Source: Bacteroidales bacterium (GTDB lineage Bacteria; Bacteroidota; Bacteroidia; Bacteroidales; TTA-H9). Taken from it: a stretch of DNA of 38,477 bases. The translations under genes were made by a program, and so were the position numbers. Numbering within the stretch: position 1 is the first letter of the stretch; each line of letters begins with the position of its first letter. Location of the stretch: NCBI GenBank assembly GCA_030656615.1, contig JAUSOY010000068.1:1-38477 (forward strand). The letters run 5' to 3'. Below the pieces are notes generated by a model, which did no database searches, had not been told where the DNA came from, and was given only the letters and a program-made list of their open reading frames with translations. Below, piece after piece: positions 17,902 through 25,929 of this stretch.

Positions 17902-19458
17902 CTAAATCCCAAAAATCAAAATCACCCTGCCCCATTTATGCCAGCGCTGATCTTTGTACTCAGGGCTTAGAATGTATTGAGTATAACCCAGATAATACCG
18001 GCGAAAACTAAAACCAAAACCAGCATTAGCACGTAAAACCAATCGTTTAACATCAGCATCCGAAATGGTATATGGACTTGATTTATTAAACATGCCTCCC
18101 TGAAGTGTAGCATCATATCCTATGGCTGCTGTTTCGGCCTGCATATAGAAATGATATCCGAGATAAGTCAATATTTTTTTAAGAGACTGTTGTTTATCGC
18201 CTTCGGGTAAATCTGCTGGTTGAAAATTTTCATACCTCGAGTACTGATATTTTGCACCTAGTGATAGATTGTCGAACAAAGTGCCCGCCTGCAGGCTTCC
18301 TATCATACATAATGAATGCCTGTCGGCTGGTAAAAAACCTTTTTCGAATTGCAGGGTATAATTTACAACAATGTCGTCCTTAATCTGATAATTCCATCCA
18401 ACCGGACGTTTGGCTGCCCCATGAAGATAACTTTGAATAGTACTTCCAAGAGCTGATTTCCCGATAACACCAAAATCGATTTCGGTTGATAATTTGATTT
18501 GCCGTGAAGGATCATGCGTCACTTTATATTGGCCTATATATAAATATGAAGCAAATGGCCGATCACCCCACTGAATACCCTCCCAGGTAGGAAATAAAGG
18601 AGTATACATGGTTTGCATCAGTGAAGCACCATAATACGAAACAGATTTGCCCTGATACGGATGTAAAAGCCATGCTAAAGGTGATTTCTGCCAAAATGGT
18701 GAAGTGTATTCAAAACGGACACCATTGGTATAATGCACATCGGTATTATTAAAAATATCGTTATCCATTTTAATTCCAAACCACGCTTGCTGATCAATCA
18801 GATTCATACCAGATAACCTGGATTCAAGCCCTTTATAATGTAACGAATCGGCAGGCATAACAAATTGGACTTCGGCCTGCAACTTACTGATAATTGATGC
18901 GATACTATCAGGAAGCCGATTTGGGGTACTGTCTCTCGATAAATTTCTTTTTCTTTTTAGCGATTTTCTCTGCTGATGCTTGATTTCCGTAACAATATCG
19001 GATGATTCTGCCGCAGGCTTGAATCCCAATATTTCAAGGATGCTGTTTTTTGATGCAGTAGCCTGAATTTTCACGGGTAGTTTCCCTTTAGCGAGATACA
19101 AAACACCCCAGGGAACAGGCATTTTTCGGGTATCAAAACGTACCGAAATTCCATCCTCGGCGAGGATCGAAAATCTTGAATCATCTATCGATTGATGCTT
19201 AATTCCCAAACTGTCTGCATAATGCCTTAATCTGGAAAAATCGGCTATGGCACTATCCTGCTTCCTGAAAAAATCATCACCCCAAAGATTTTTTAACGAA
19301 TCTGTCAGCTGTGCATCCGGATAATAAAAAAAGATTTCTGAGGATTCGGAACGGTATTCCACAAACTTCACAGGCTGACTTTCTGAGGATTGCTGATGGC
19401 ATGACGAAAAAATCACCATGAAAATAGTAAAACACAATATGCGTTCCGGTAGCTTCAT
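17902..19458 (-). CDS. LpxR-like (DUF2219) outer-membrane lipid A deacylase with lipoprotein N-terminal extension
   Basis: The C-terminal half (about 225-518) matches the LpxR/DUF2219 family, 12-stranded outer-membrane barrels that remove the 3' acyloxyacyl chain of lipid A. It has M-D-N-D-I-F-N-N-T-D, Y-T-N-G-V-R, W-G-D-R-P-F-A-S-Y-L-Y-I-G and S-Y-L-H-G-A-A-K-R-P-V-G-W, with the catalytic-type His about 346. Unlike classical LpxR (about 300 residues), it has an extra N-terminal region of about 200 residues. This opens with a lipoprotein signal (F-M-V-I-F-S-S-C, Cys about 20) and ends with a very basic segment (about 160-175). I recognise no family in it. The frame extends back to 19518, but that codon overlaps a perfect -7 box, so the start at 19458 (or 19464) is preferred. 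Substrate and activity are inferred from family only. Confidence 0.75.
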   Translation of the reverse strand: MKLPERILCFTIFMVIFSSCHQQSSESQPVKFVEYRSESSEIFFYYPDAQLTDSLKNLWGDDFFRKQDSAIADFSRLRHYADSLGIKHQSIDDSRFSILAEDGISVRFDTRKMPVPWGVLYLAKGKLPVKIQATASKNSILEILGFKPAAESSDIVTEIKHQQRKSLKRKRNLSRDSTPNRLPDSIASIISKLQAEVQFVMPADSLHYKGLESRLSGMNLIDQQAWFGIKMDNDIFNNTDVHYTNGVRFEYTSPFWQKSPLAWLLHPYQGKSVSYYGASLMQTMYTPLFPTWEGIQWGDRPFASYLYIGQYKVTHDPSRQIKLSTEIDFGVIGKSALGSTIQSYLHGAAKRPVGWNYQIKDDIVVNYTLQFEKGFLPADRHSLCMIGSLQAGTLFDNLSLGAKYQYSRYENFQPADLPEGDKQQSLKKILTYLGYHFYMQAETAAIGYDATLQGGMFNKSSPYTISDADVKRLVLRANAGFGFSFRRYYLGYTQYILSPEYKDQRWHKWGRVILIFGI

Positions 19459-19515
19459 CACCATTCCAAAATCATTGTCTATGCTAGGTTTTACGAATCT
19501 TTCGGTAAAAAGTTC

Positions 19516-19523
19516 CAAAGGTA
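19516..19523 (-). promoter_or_regulatory. -7 element upstream of the LpxR-like gene
   Basis: Minus-strand TACCTTTG matches the Bacteroidota -7 consensus TAnnTTTG exactly. It lies about 58 bp upstream of the ATG at 19458. No clear -33 TTTG is seen at the expected distance. Its position argues against translation beginning at 19518. Confidence 0.4.
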
Positions 19524-19600
19524 AATAAAGCTAATGAATGTAACATTATCCTAAATGGTGCGTCATAAGTTGTGAAAGGCTTTTATAATCATTATAAACG

Positions 19601-19927
19601 ATGAAAATCAAGATTTCGATGAAAATAATATTCAAACCCAACGAAGTAGTTATTAAAGCGAGCGATAGTGAACATATACTCGGACAGGTAGTAAATAAAG
19701 GCAAACTAATTTTAACCAACCAAAGAGTATATTTTGTTCAACAGCTGGAAGAAACCACAGAAAACATATTCGAAGTTCTTCCATCTGAAATTATTGATGT
19801 TATGAACTTTAAAACCGGATGGTTATCAAAAAATGGACTTTCAATCACAAAAAAAGATGGTATACTTTTAAAATTCAGATTAAAAAACAGCCAGCAATGG
19901 ATAGAATCGATTGCAGGAATGTGTTAG
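19601..19927 (+). CDS. Small GRAM/PH-like domain protein
   Basis: A 108-residue protein made almost entirely of one GRAM/bacterial-PH-like fold: L-G-Q-V-V-N-K-G-K-L-I-L-T-N-Q-R-V-Y-F-V is the typical 'turns a ligand-exposed strand into L-x-L-T-x-x-R' motif, followed by beta strands and a final helix (Q-Q-W-I-E-S-I-A). Such domains often sit at membranes or bind lipids or proteins, but the bacterial role is mostly unknown. No signal peptide or membrane helix is present. The second Met, seven codons in (19619), is a possible alternative start. It is a single gene, divergent from the LpxR-like gene and closed by its own terminator at 19967-20000. Confidence 0.72.
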   Translation: MKIKISMKIIFKPNEVVIKASDSEHILGQVVNKGKLILTNQRVYFVQQLEETTENIFEVLPSEIIDVMNFKTGWLSKNGLSITKKDGILLKFRLKNSQQWIESIAGMC

Positions 19928-19966
19928 ATGTTTTATAACTTTTTTGTTTTGGTTAATTTATACGTG

Positions 19967-20000
19967 CCGTTACAGCTGGGAAGTTGTAACGGTTTTTTTT
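19967..20000 (+). terminator. Intrinsic terminator after the GRAM-domain gene
   Basis: A perfect 8-bp stem, CCGTTACA (19967-19974) with TGTAACGG (19985-19992), encloses a 10-nt loop and is followed directly by eight T residues. It isolates the GRAM gene from the copper operon downstream. Confidence 0.9.
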
Positions 20001-20022
20001 ATAAAACTTCAGAATTATAACA

Positions 20023-20086
20023 ACAAAAACCATATAATGGATGACATTTTCTAAAAAAGTCAAATGGGCAGCTACCTGGTTTTTGT
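20023..20086. repeat. Nested inverted repeats between the terminator and the copper-operon promoter
   Basis: The outer arms ACAAAAACCA (20023-20032) and TGGTTTTTGT (20077-20086) are perfect 10-bp complements. Inside, TGACATTTT (20042-20050) pairs with AAAAAGTCA (20054-20062) across a 3-nt loop with one mismatch. No T-tract follows. The element lies upstream of the predicted promoter at 20118, so it may be a protein-binding region or part of an unannotated small RNA. The function is unknown. Confidence 0.45.
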
Positions 20087-20117
20087 CATACGACTTAATG
20101 GTAATACTTGTTAAATA

Positions 20118-20148
20118 TTTGTTAATCTTCAATATAAGCGTCTTTTTG
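20118..20148 (+). promoter_or_regulatory. Bacteroidota-type promoter of the copper export operon
   Basis: TTTG at 20118-20121 (a perfect -33) is followed after exactly 19 bp by TCTTTTTG at 20141-20148, seven of eight bases of the -7 consensus TAnnTTTG. Transcription would begin near 20155, leaving about 45 nt of leader before the ATG at 20202. The leader contains the nested dyad at 20168-20197. Confidence 0.6.
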
Positions 20149-20167
20149 AATCATCAGCAAGAAACAA

Positions 20168-20197
20168 TTTCAGGTTTCTAACGTTAGGTATCTGAAA
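20168..20197. promoter_or_regulatory. Nested 30-bp dyad, candidate operator of the copper operon
   Basis: A perfect 10-bp palindrome CTAACGTTAG (20178-20187) is flanked at equal distance (4 bp each side) by TTTCAG (20168-20173) and CTGAAA (20192-20197), which are themselves reverse complements. The whole 30 bp is symmetric about one centre. It lies between the predicted start of transcription and the first codon, a usual place for a repressor site, or it could fold as a leader hairpin. No regulator gene is nearby to pair it with. Confidence 0.5.
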
Positions 20198-20201
20198 CAC
20201 C

Positions 20202-20576
20202 ATGATAAATAAATTCCTACATATAATAATGGCCTCTTTGTTGCTTTTAGCAACAAGTGGATTAACCATTTCGAAACATTATTGTGGAAATCGGCTTGTT
20301 GAAGTTGCAGTGGATCATATTCCCGGAAATTGCTGTGATGATGCAAATTGCTGCCATAACGAAACTGCGCATTTTCAGTTAACGGATTATTTCTCATTAT
20401 TTAATGACTTCGATGAAGTTCAAATCAATGTTTACGAAATTGTACAATTTTTCATTTCAGATGTTGAAGATGCCCGATATTTTGAGGTTATTGACCCAAT
20501 TTTAAATCATTCGCCGAATTTACCACCGGGATATTACTCTTCACAACTTTCTTTTTTACAAACATTTCGCTGTTAG
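20202..20576 (+). CDS. HYC_CC_PP-type small Cys/His-rich exported protein
   Basis: A 124-residue protein with an N-terminal hydrophobic signal (about 5-22) followed at once by K-H-Y-C-G (His26-Tyr27-Cys28). Next come a Cys cluster N-C-C-D-D-A-N-C-C-H (43-52) and, near the end, N-L-P-P-G-Y-Y (PP at 108-109). These three landmarks match the Bacteroidota family named HYC_CC_PP, which I recall as often lying beside metal-efflux genes. The Cys/His spacing suggests metal binding, which is inference. It is the first gene of the copper operon, 88 bp before cusA, and its ATG follows the promoter and dyad at 20118-20197. Confidence 0.75.
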   Translation: MINKFLHIIMASLLLLATSGLTISKHYCGNRLVEVAVDHIPGNCCDDANCCHNETAHFQLTDYFSLFNDFDEVQINVYEIVQFFISDVEDARYFEVIDPILNHSPNLPPGYYSSQLSFLQTFRC

Positions 20577-20597
20577 CAATTCTTACTATTTATAAAG

Positions 20598-20618
20598 CAG
20601 TCGGGGAATTTTCGACTG
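20598..20618 (+). other. Hairpin between the HYC_CC_PP gene and cusA
   Basis: CAGTCG (20598-20603) and CGACTG (20613-20618) form a perfect 6-bp stem that can extend through three G-U pairs, leaving a 3-nt loop. No T-tract follows, so it is not a standard terminator. It may tune message stability or the ratio between the first gene and the efflux genes. Confidence 0.35.
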
Positions 20619-20664
20619 ATACATTATTTAATCAAGTATTTGAAATTGTGTTAACAGATCAGTT

Positions 20665-23600
20665 ATGTTAAATAAAATTATACGGTTTTTTCTAGAAAAC
20701 AGAGTAATAACCCTATTACTGCTCATCGTTTTCATTTTATTGGGTACCGTTTATGCACCCTTTAACTGGCATACCAACCTTCTTCCAAGAAATCCGGTGG
20801 CCGTGGATGCCATTCCTGATATCGGTGATAATCAACAAATTGTTGCTACTGAGTGGATGGGACGGTCTCCCCGTGATATTGAAGATCAAATAACGTATCC
20901 ATTAACCACTTCACTTATGGGAATTCCGGGTGTAAAAACAATCCGGAGCACGTCCATGTTTGGAATGTCGTTTATCTATATCATTTTTAATGATGACATT
21001 GAATTTTATTGGAGTCGTTCACGCATACTGGAAAAATTAAATTCCCTTCCCGCTGGCACTTTACCGCCTTTGGTTCAACCAACACTGGGACCAGATGCTA
21101 CAGCCTTGGGTCAGATTTATTGGTATACGTTGGAAGGACGCGATCCTAAAACCGGAAAACCCACTGGTGGCTGGGATCCTCAGGAGTTACGGACCATTCA
21201 GGACTATTATGTGAAGTATGCCCTATCGTCTTCAAACGGTGTTTCTGAAGTTGCCAGTATCGGAGGGTTTGTCAAGGAATATCAAATTGATGTTGACCCA
21301 AATGCGTTGAAATCGTATGGGGTTACACTCATGGAAATTATGCAGGCTGTTAAAAACAGCAATCTGGATATTGGGGCTGAAACAATTGAACTGAATAAGG
21401 TTGAATATGTAATACGTGGTCTTGGATACATTAAAAATTTGGATGATATCCGAGAATCGGTTGTCACTGTAAGAAACAATGTAGCGGTGAGAGTGGGTGA
21501 TGTAGCTAAAGTTGGATTTGGCCCGGCCGCCCGAAGAGGCGGATTGGATAAAGACGGTGTGGAGGCAGTTGGTGCAGCAGTTGTTGCGCGCTATGGCTCT
21601 AACCCAATGGAAGTTATTAATAATGTTAAGAAGAAAATAGAAGAAATCGCACCCGGCCTACCTCAAAAAACACTCCCAGATGGAACAATTTCCAAGGTTA
21701 CCATTATTCCATTTTACGATCGTACCAATCTTATTAAAGAAACTATAGGCACACTCGAATCTGCCTTATCCCATGAAATTCTGATTTCTATCATTGTTAT
21801 CATTATTCTTGTATTAAACCTGCGGGCTTCTATTCTAATCTCCAGTCTATTGCCTGTTGGTGTTTTAATGACGTTCATTGCGATGAAATGGACGGGAGTA
21901 GATGCAAATATTGTCGCACTTTCAGGTATCGCAATTGCTATTGGTGTGATGGTAGATGTAGGAATTGTATTCGTAGAGAATATTGTCCGACATCTGGAAT
22001 TACCTGAAAACATAAACGTAAAGGGAAAAAATCTGTTGCAAGTGATTTATACTGCAACAATTGAGGTTTCTTCAGCCATAACAACCGCCTTGGCAACCAC
22101 TGTGGTAAGTTTTCTACCGGTTTTTGCGATGCAGGCTGCAGAAGGCAAACTCTTTAAACCGCTGGCATATACCAAGACGTATGCACTCCTTGCTTCTTTC
22201 CTTTTAGGAATCATTGTATTACCCACACTGGCAAATATTATCTTTTCCGTAAATTTTGATAAAAAGCGCATCAAACGGATTTTTAACACCATTATAATCG
22301 GGGCCGGATTACTCTTTACTATTTACTGGGGACAGATTCCCGCTTTGGCACTGGTCCTTATTGGCATTAATAATTTATTTGAAGGAAAATGGACAGGAAA
22401 TAATAAAAATTTCACAAACTATTTCAATGTAATCTTGACAATTCTGGTCGCTGTCTGGTACCTGAGCATCGAGTGGTTGCCACTGGGTGCATCCAATGCT
22501 AATTTTACGAATTATCTGTTTGTTGGTGTACTTATTGCATTGATTTTGGGCGCATTACTTCTAATTGTTCATTTTTATGTTCCAATTCTCCGTTGGTCGC
22601 TTCGTAACAAATGGACTTTTATGCTCCTTCCCATTTTTACAATTTTATTTGGATTTTTAGCATGGCAGGGAATTGACCGGATTTTCGGATTTATGCCCGA
22701 CACTGTCAAAAACACAAAAACCTACACAAGCTTACAACATACCTTCCCGGGAATTGGCAAGGAATTCATGCCGTCTCTTGATGAAGGCTCATTTCTCCTG
22801 ATGCCAACCAGTATGCCTCATAGTGGAATTGAAATGAATAAGGAATATGTAGAGATGCTTGATCAACGACTATCAACTATTCCTGAAGTTGAACTGGCTG
22901 TCGGAAAATGGGGACGAATTAATTCGGCACTGGATCCTGCTCCTGTTCAAATGTTTGAAAACACCATAAACTATGTTTCCGAATTTGTTCTGGATGAGAA
23001 TGGTCATCGTAAGACGTTTAAGACAAACAGGGATGGTGACTTTATCCTCACAGATGGAAGAACGTATAACCCTGAACGTGATGGATTTAAAAAAATAAAT
23101 ACTGAACTCCTGATTCCTGAAGACGGTGGAGATAATTTCAGGTTATGGCGTCCGGAGATAAAATCGCCCGACGATATCTGGGACGAAATCGTTAAGGTCA
23201 CGAACATTCCTGGTCTCACATCTGCTCCCCGCTTACAACCAATTCAAACGCGGCTTATAATGCTATCTACTGGTATGAGGGCACCCATGGGATTAAAAGT
23301 ATACGGACCTGATTTGGAAACCATTGAAAAGGCAGGTATCGAATTGGAAACCGCACTCAAAGAAGTTCCATCCATTCAAGCTTCCTCAGTATTTTACGAC
23401 AGAGCCGTTGGTGCGCCCTATATCGAAATCAAATGGAATAGAAAATCACTGTCACGCTTTGGAATTAGTATCGCTGATGTTCAGGAAATTCTACAGGTAG
23501 CCGTGGGAGGGATGACATTATCGTCAACGGTTGAAGGTCGTGAACGATTTCCTATACGTGTCAGGTATGCCCGAGAGTTAAGAAATTCGCCGGAAGAACT

Positions 23601-24483
23601 TAAAAACATTCTTATTCCATCGATGAATGGCGTTCAGATTCCACTCGGCGAACTGGCAGATATTACGTATACCCGTGGGCCTCAAATGATAAGAAGTGAA
23701 AACACTTTCCTGAACGGATATGTTATCTTCGATAAAATTTCGGGCAAGGCAGAAGTGGACGTTGTGGAAGAAGCCCAGGCTTATCTAAAAGATAAAATTG
23801 ATAAAGGTGAACTACAATTATCAAGTGGTGTAAATTATGCGTTTACCGGCAATTACGAACAGCAGCTTCGAGCCACGAAAAGACTCGCATTGGTTATACC
23901 CATCAGCTTAATCCTGGTATTTCTCTTACTATATTTTCAATTTAAAACCATAACCGCTTCATCCATCCATTTTTCCGGAGTTTTCGTAGCATTTGCCGGT
24001 GGATTTATCATGCTTTGGCTGTACAGTCAACCGTGGTTTTTAAACTTCGCTATTGCGGGAGTCGAAATGAGGCATCTATTCCAGATTCATACCATTAATT
24101 TAAGTGTGGCAGTCTGGGTGGGATTTATTGCCCTCTTCGGGATTGCAACGGATGATGGGGTAATTATGGGCACATACATCCATCAGGTATTTGAAGAAAA
24201 GAAGCCTTCCACGATTCAAGAAGTGAGGGAAGCAGTAATCGTCGCCGGTAAAAAAAGGGTCAGACCAGCAATGATGACTGCGGCGGTGGCGATTATCGCA
24301 CTGCTACCTGTGCTTTCTTCAACCGGAAAAGGCGCAGATATTATGGTTCCCATGGCTATACCCACCTTTGGAGGAATGCTAATACAAATCATGACCATGT
24401 TTGTAGTTCCAATTCTGCAATGTTTCTGGCGAGAAGGCGAAATCAAAAAGCTAGAACGTCAGGCATTAATCTCAAAAAAATAA
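20665..24483 (+). CDS. cusA: CusA-type heavy-metal RND efflux pump (Cu(I)/Ag(I))
   Basis: Inner-membrane proton-driven RND pump exporting monovalent copper or silver, 1272 residues. The N-terminus is typical HME-RND (I-R-F-F-L-E-N-R, then A-V-D-A-I-P-D-I-G-D). The three methionines that bind Cu(I) in E. coli CusA (Met573, Met623, Met672) have counterparts in L-L-M-P-T-S-M-P (Met713), P-V-Q-M-F-E (Met763) and I-M-L-S-T-G-M (Met866); the first two are 50 residues apart in both proteins. This favours Cu/Ag over Zn/Co/Cd. The protein is about 220 residues longer than CusA. Extra sequence includes membrane segments around residues 535-680 and an insert between the second and third methionines. It is followed 4 bp later by the TolC-family gene. 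Confidence 0.93.
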   Translation: MLNKIIRFFLENRVITLLLLIVFILLGTVYAPFNWHTNLLPRNPVAVDAIPDIGDNQQIVATEWMGRSPRDIEDQITYPLTTSLMGIPGVKTIRSTSMFGMSFIYIIFNDDIEFYWSRSRILEKLNSLPAGTLPPLVQPTLGPDATALGQIYWYTLEGRDPKTGKPTGGWDPQELRTIQDYYVKYALSSSNGVSEVASIGGFVKEYQIDVDPNALKSYGVTLMEIMQAVKNSNLDIGAETIELNKVEYVIRGLGYIKNLDDIRESVVTVRNNVAVRVGDVAKVGFGPAARRGGLDKDGVEAVGAAVVARYGSNPMEVINNVKKKIEEIAPGLPQKTLPDGTISKVTIIPFYDRTNLIKETIGTLESALSHEILISIIVIIILVLNLRASILISSLLPVGVLMTFIAMKWTGVDANIVALSGIAIAIGVMVDVGIVFVENIVRHLELPENINVKGKNLLQVIYTATIEVSSAITTALATTVVSFLPVFAMQAAEGKLFKPLAYTKTYALLASFLLGIIVLPTLANIIFSVNFDKKRIKRIFNTIIIGAGLLFTIYWGQIPALALVLIGINNLFEGKWTGNNKNFTNYFNVILTILVAVWYLSIEWLPLGASNANFTNYLFVGVLIALILGALLLIVHFYVPILRWSLRNKWTFMLLPIFTILFGFLAWQGIDRIFGFMPDTVKNTKTYTSLQHTFPGIGKEFMPSLDEGSFLLMPTSMPHSGIEMNKEYVEMLDQRLSTIPEVELAVGKWGRINSALDPAPVQMFENTINYVSEFVLDENGHRKTFKTNRDGDFILTDGRTYNPERDGFKKINTELLIPEDGGDNFRLWRPEIKSPDDIWDEIVKVTNIPGLTSAPRLQPIQTRLIMLSTGMRAPMGLKVYGPDLETIEKAGIELETALKEVPSIQASSVFYDRAVGAPYIEIKWNRKSLSRFGISIADVQEILQVAVGGMTLSSTVEGRERFPIRVRYARELRNSPEELKNILIPSMNGVQIPLGELADITYTRGPQMIRSENTFLNGYVIFDKISGKAEVDVVEEAQAYLKDKIDKGELQLSSGVNYAFTGNYEQQLRATKRLALVIPISLILVFLLLYFQFKTITASSIHFSGVFVAFAGGFIMLWLYSQPWFLNFAIAGVEMRHLFQIHTINLSVAVWVGFIALFGIATDDGVIMGTYIHQVFEEKKPSTIQEVREAVIVAGKKRVRPAMMTAAVAIIALLPVLSSTGKGADIMVPMAIPTFGGMLIQIMTMFVVPILQCFWREGEIKKLERQALISKK

Positions 24484-24487
24484 AATC

Positions 24488-25918
24488 ATGAAAAAGCTAG
24501 CATTATACATACTTACGATAGCCATGATTTTAGGTTCATCCATCGGCTATTCACAAAATTCTGACACCGGAATTCAATCCTATTTCGAATTGGCTGTTAA
24601 GGAAAATCCGGAATTGAAATCTGCCTATCTGCAATATCTTGCAGCCCTCGAAAAAGTTCCACAGCTTGGTTCATTACCCGATCCGGAAACTTCCATTGGA
24701 TTTTTTCTTAAACCCATGGAATTACTCGGCGGAAATCAGCTTGCTAATGTGCAGATAATGCAAATGTTTCCCTGGTTTGGCACGCTTAAAACTGCCCGTG
24801 ATGAAGCTTCCATGATGGCTCAGGCTCGTTACGAATCATTCAATATGCTGAAAGCAGAGCTCTATTATAATCTCAAATCATCGGCATATCAAATTATGAA
24901 GTTGCAGGAAGAAATAAATCAGGTAAAAGAAAATATTGTTTTACTGGAATCTCTTGAAAAAATTGCCCTGATTAAATTTTCATCACCTGCAATAAATGGC
25001 GGTCCTGCCATGTCTTCTTCAAGCGGTATGTCTTCTTCCAACACCCAAATGAATACCCCCAACGGAGGAATGAACGGAATGAAATCGGCTACAACTGCAA
25101 ACAACCAGAAACTCACTTCCGGGGCTTCTTCCTCTATGACCAGTGGAATGAGTCAAAAGGACTCGGGATTGCCGAATGTATTACGCGTAAAAATGGAGAT
25201 TCTTGATCAGCAAAATCGCTTGAAAACACTTTTTCAATTGAAGAAAACGGAGGAAGCGGCATTTAATGTATTGATTAATCGTCCATTGGAATCACCGGTC
25301 AATCTCCCGGATTCACTAAAAGTGGTAACTTTAAAAATGAGCATTCAATCGATTGCGGATACGATACTCGCATCAAACCCTATGCTGGCTATGCTCGAAA
25401 AGGAAGGAAATGCTTATAAACTGATGGAAATAAAGGCCGACAAAATGGGTTTACCCATGATGGGTTTGGGAATCAATTATATGCTGATTCAAGAACGGGC
25501 CGGTAATACGGCCATGATGAATGGAAATGATATGATTATGCCAATGGTATCGTTTACAATGCCCATTTACCGAAAAAAATACCGGGCGATGCAAAACGAG
25601 GCACGACTGATGCAACAAGCTAATGATCAACAAATTTCAGATTATTCCAATAGATTAATGCTTTCTCATCGGCGTTTTATTCAGGATTTGGATGACGCCG
25701 ATCGCAGACTTGCTTTATATACCGAACAGAAAAATCTTGCAAAAAAAACGCTCGAATTGCTTTTGGCTGATTTTTCATCCTCAGGTACTGATTATGAAGA
25801 AGTTTTACGAATGCAAAGCAAAGTACTTGACTATGAATTCAAATATATTGAAGCCATTGTCGATTACAATATGGCTATTGCCTTAGCAGAAAAACTAATG
25901 AACTCGACAGAATTTTAA
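24488..25918 (+). CDS. TolC-family outer-membrane channel of the copper efflux system
   Basis: A 476-residue outer-membrane efflux protein, the probable CusC-equivalent of this operon. It has a signal peptide (about 1-22, ending G-Y-S-Q) and then two OEP repeats rich in amphipathic helix, with the usual pattern of alpha-barrel hairpins. Within the helical part lies a low-complexity segment (about 165-226) very rich in Ser, Met, Asn and Gly, containing motifs such as S-S-G-M-S-S and G-G-M-N-G-M. This insertion is not usual for CusC and may bind metal or act as a linker. No N-terminal lipid-anchored Cys is seen, unlike E. coli CusC. It is closely packed between cusA (4 bp) and cusB (11 bp). Confidence 0.88.
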   Translation: MKKLALYILTIAMILGSSIGYSQNSDTGIQSYFELAVKENPELKSAYLQYLAALEKVPQLGSLPDPETSIGFFLKPMELLGGNQLANVQIMQMFPWFGTLKTARDEASMMAQARYESFNMLKAELYYNLKSSAYQIMKLQEEINQVKENIVLLESLEKIALIKFSSPAINGGPAMSSSSGMSSSNTQMNTPNGGMNGMKSATTANNQKLTSGASSSMTSGMSQKDSGLPNVLRVKMEILDQQNRLKTLFQLKKTEEAAFNVLINRPLESPVNLPDSLKVVTLKMSIQSIADTILASNPMLAMLEKEGNAYKLMEIKADKMGLPMMGLGINYMLIQERAGNTAMMNGNDMIMPMVSFTMPIYRKKYRAMQNEARLMQQANDQQISDYSNRLMLSHRRFIQDLDDADRRLALYTEQKNLAKKTLELLLADFSSSGTDYEEVLRMQSKVLDYEFKYIEAIVDYNMAIALAEKLMNSTEF

Positions 25919-25929
25919 AGACAGATAAA

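Noticed and set aside
19459-19518. Longer start of the LpxR-like gene
   Set aside because: The first codon would overlap an exact -7 element and the lipoprotein signal would be internal.
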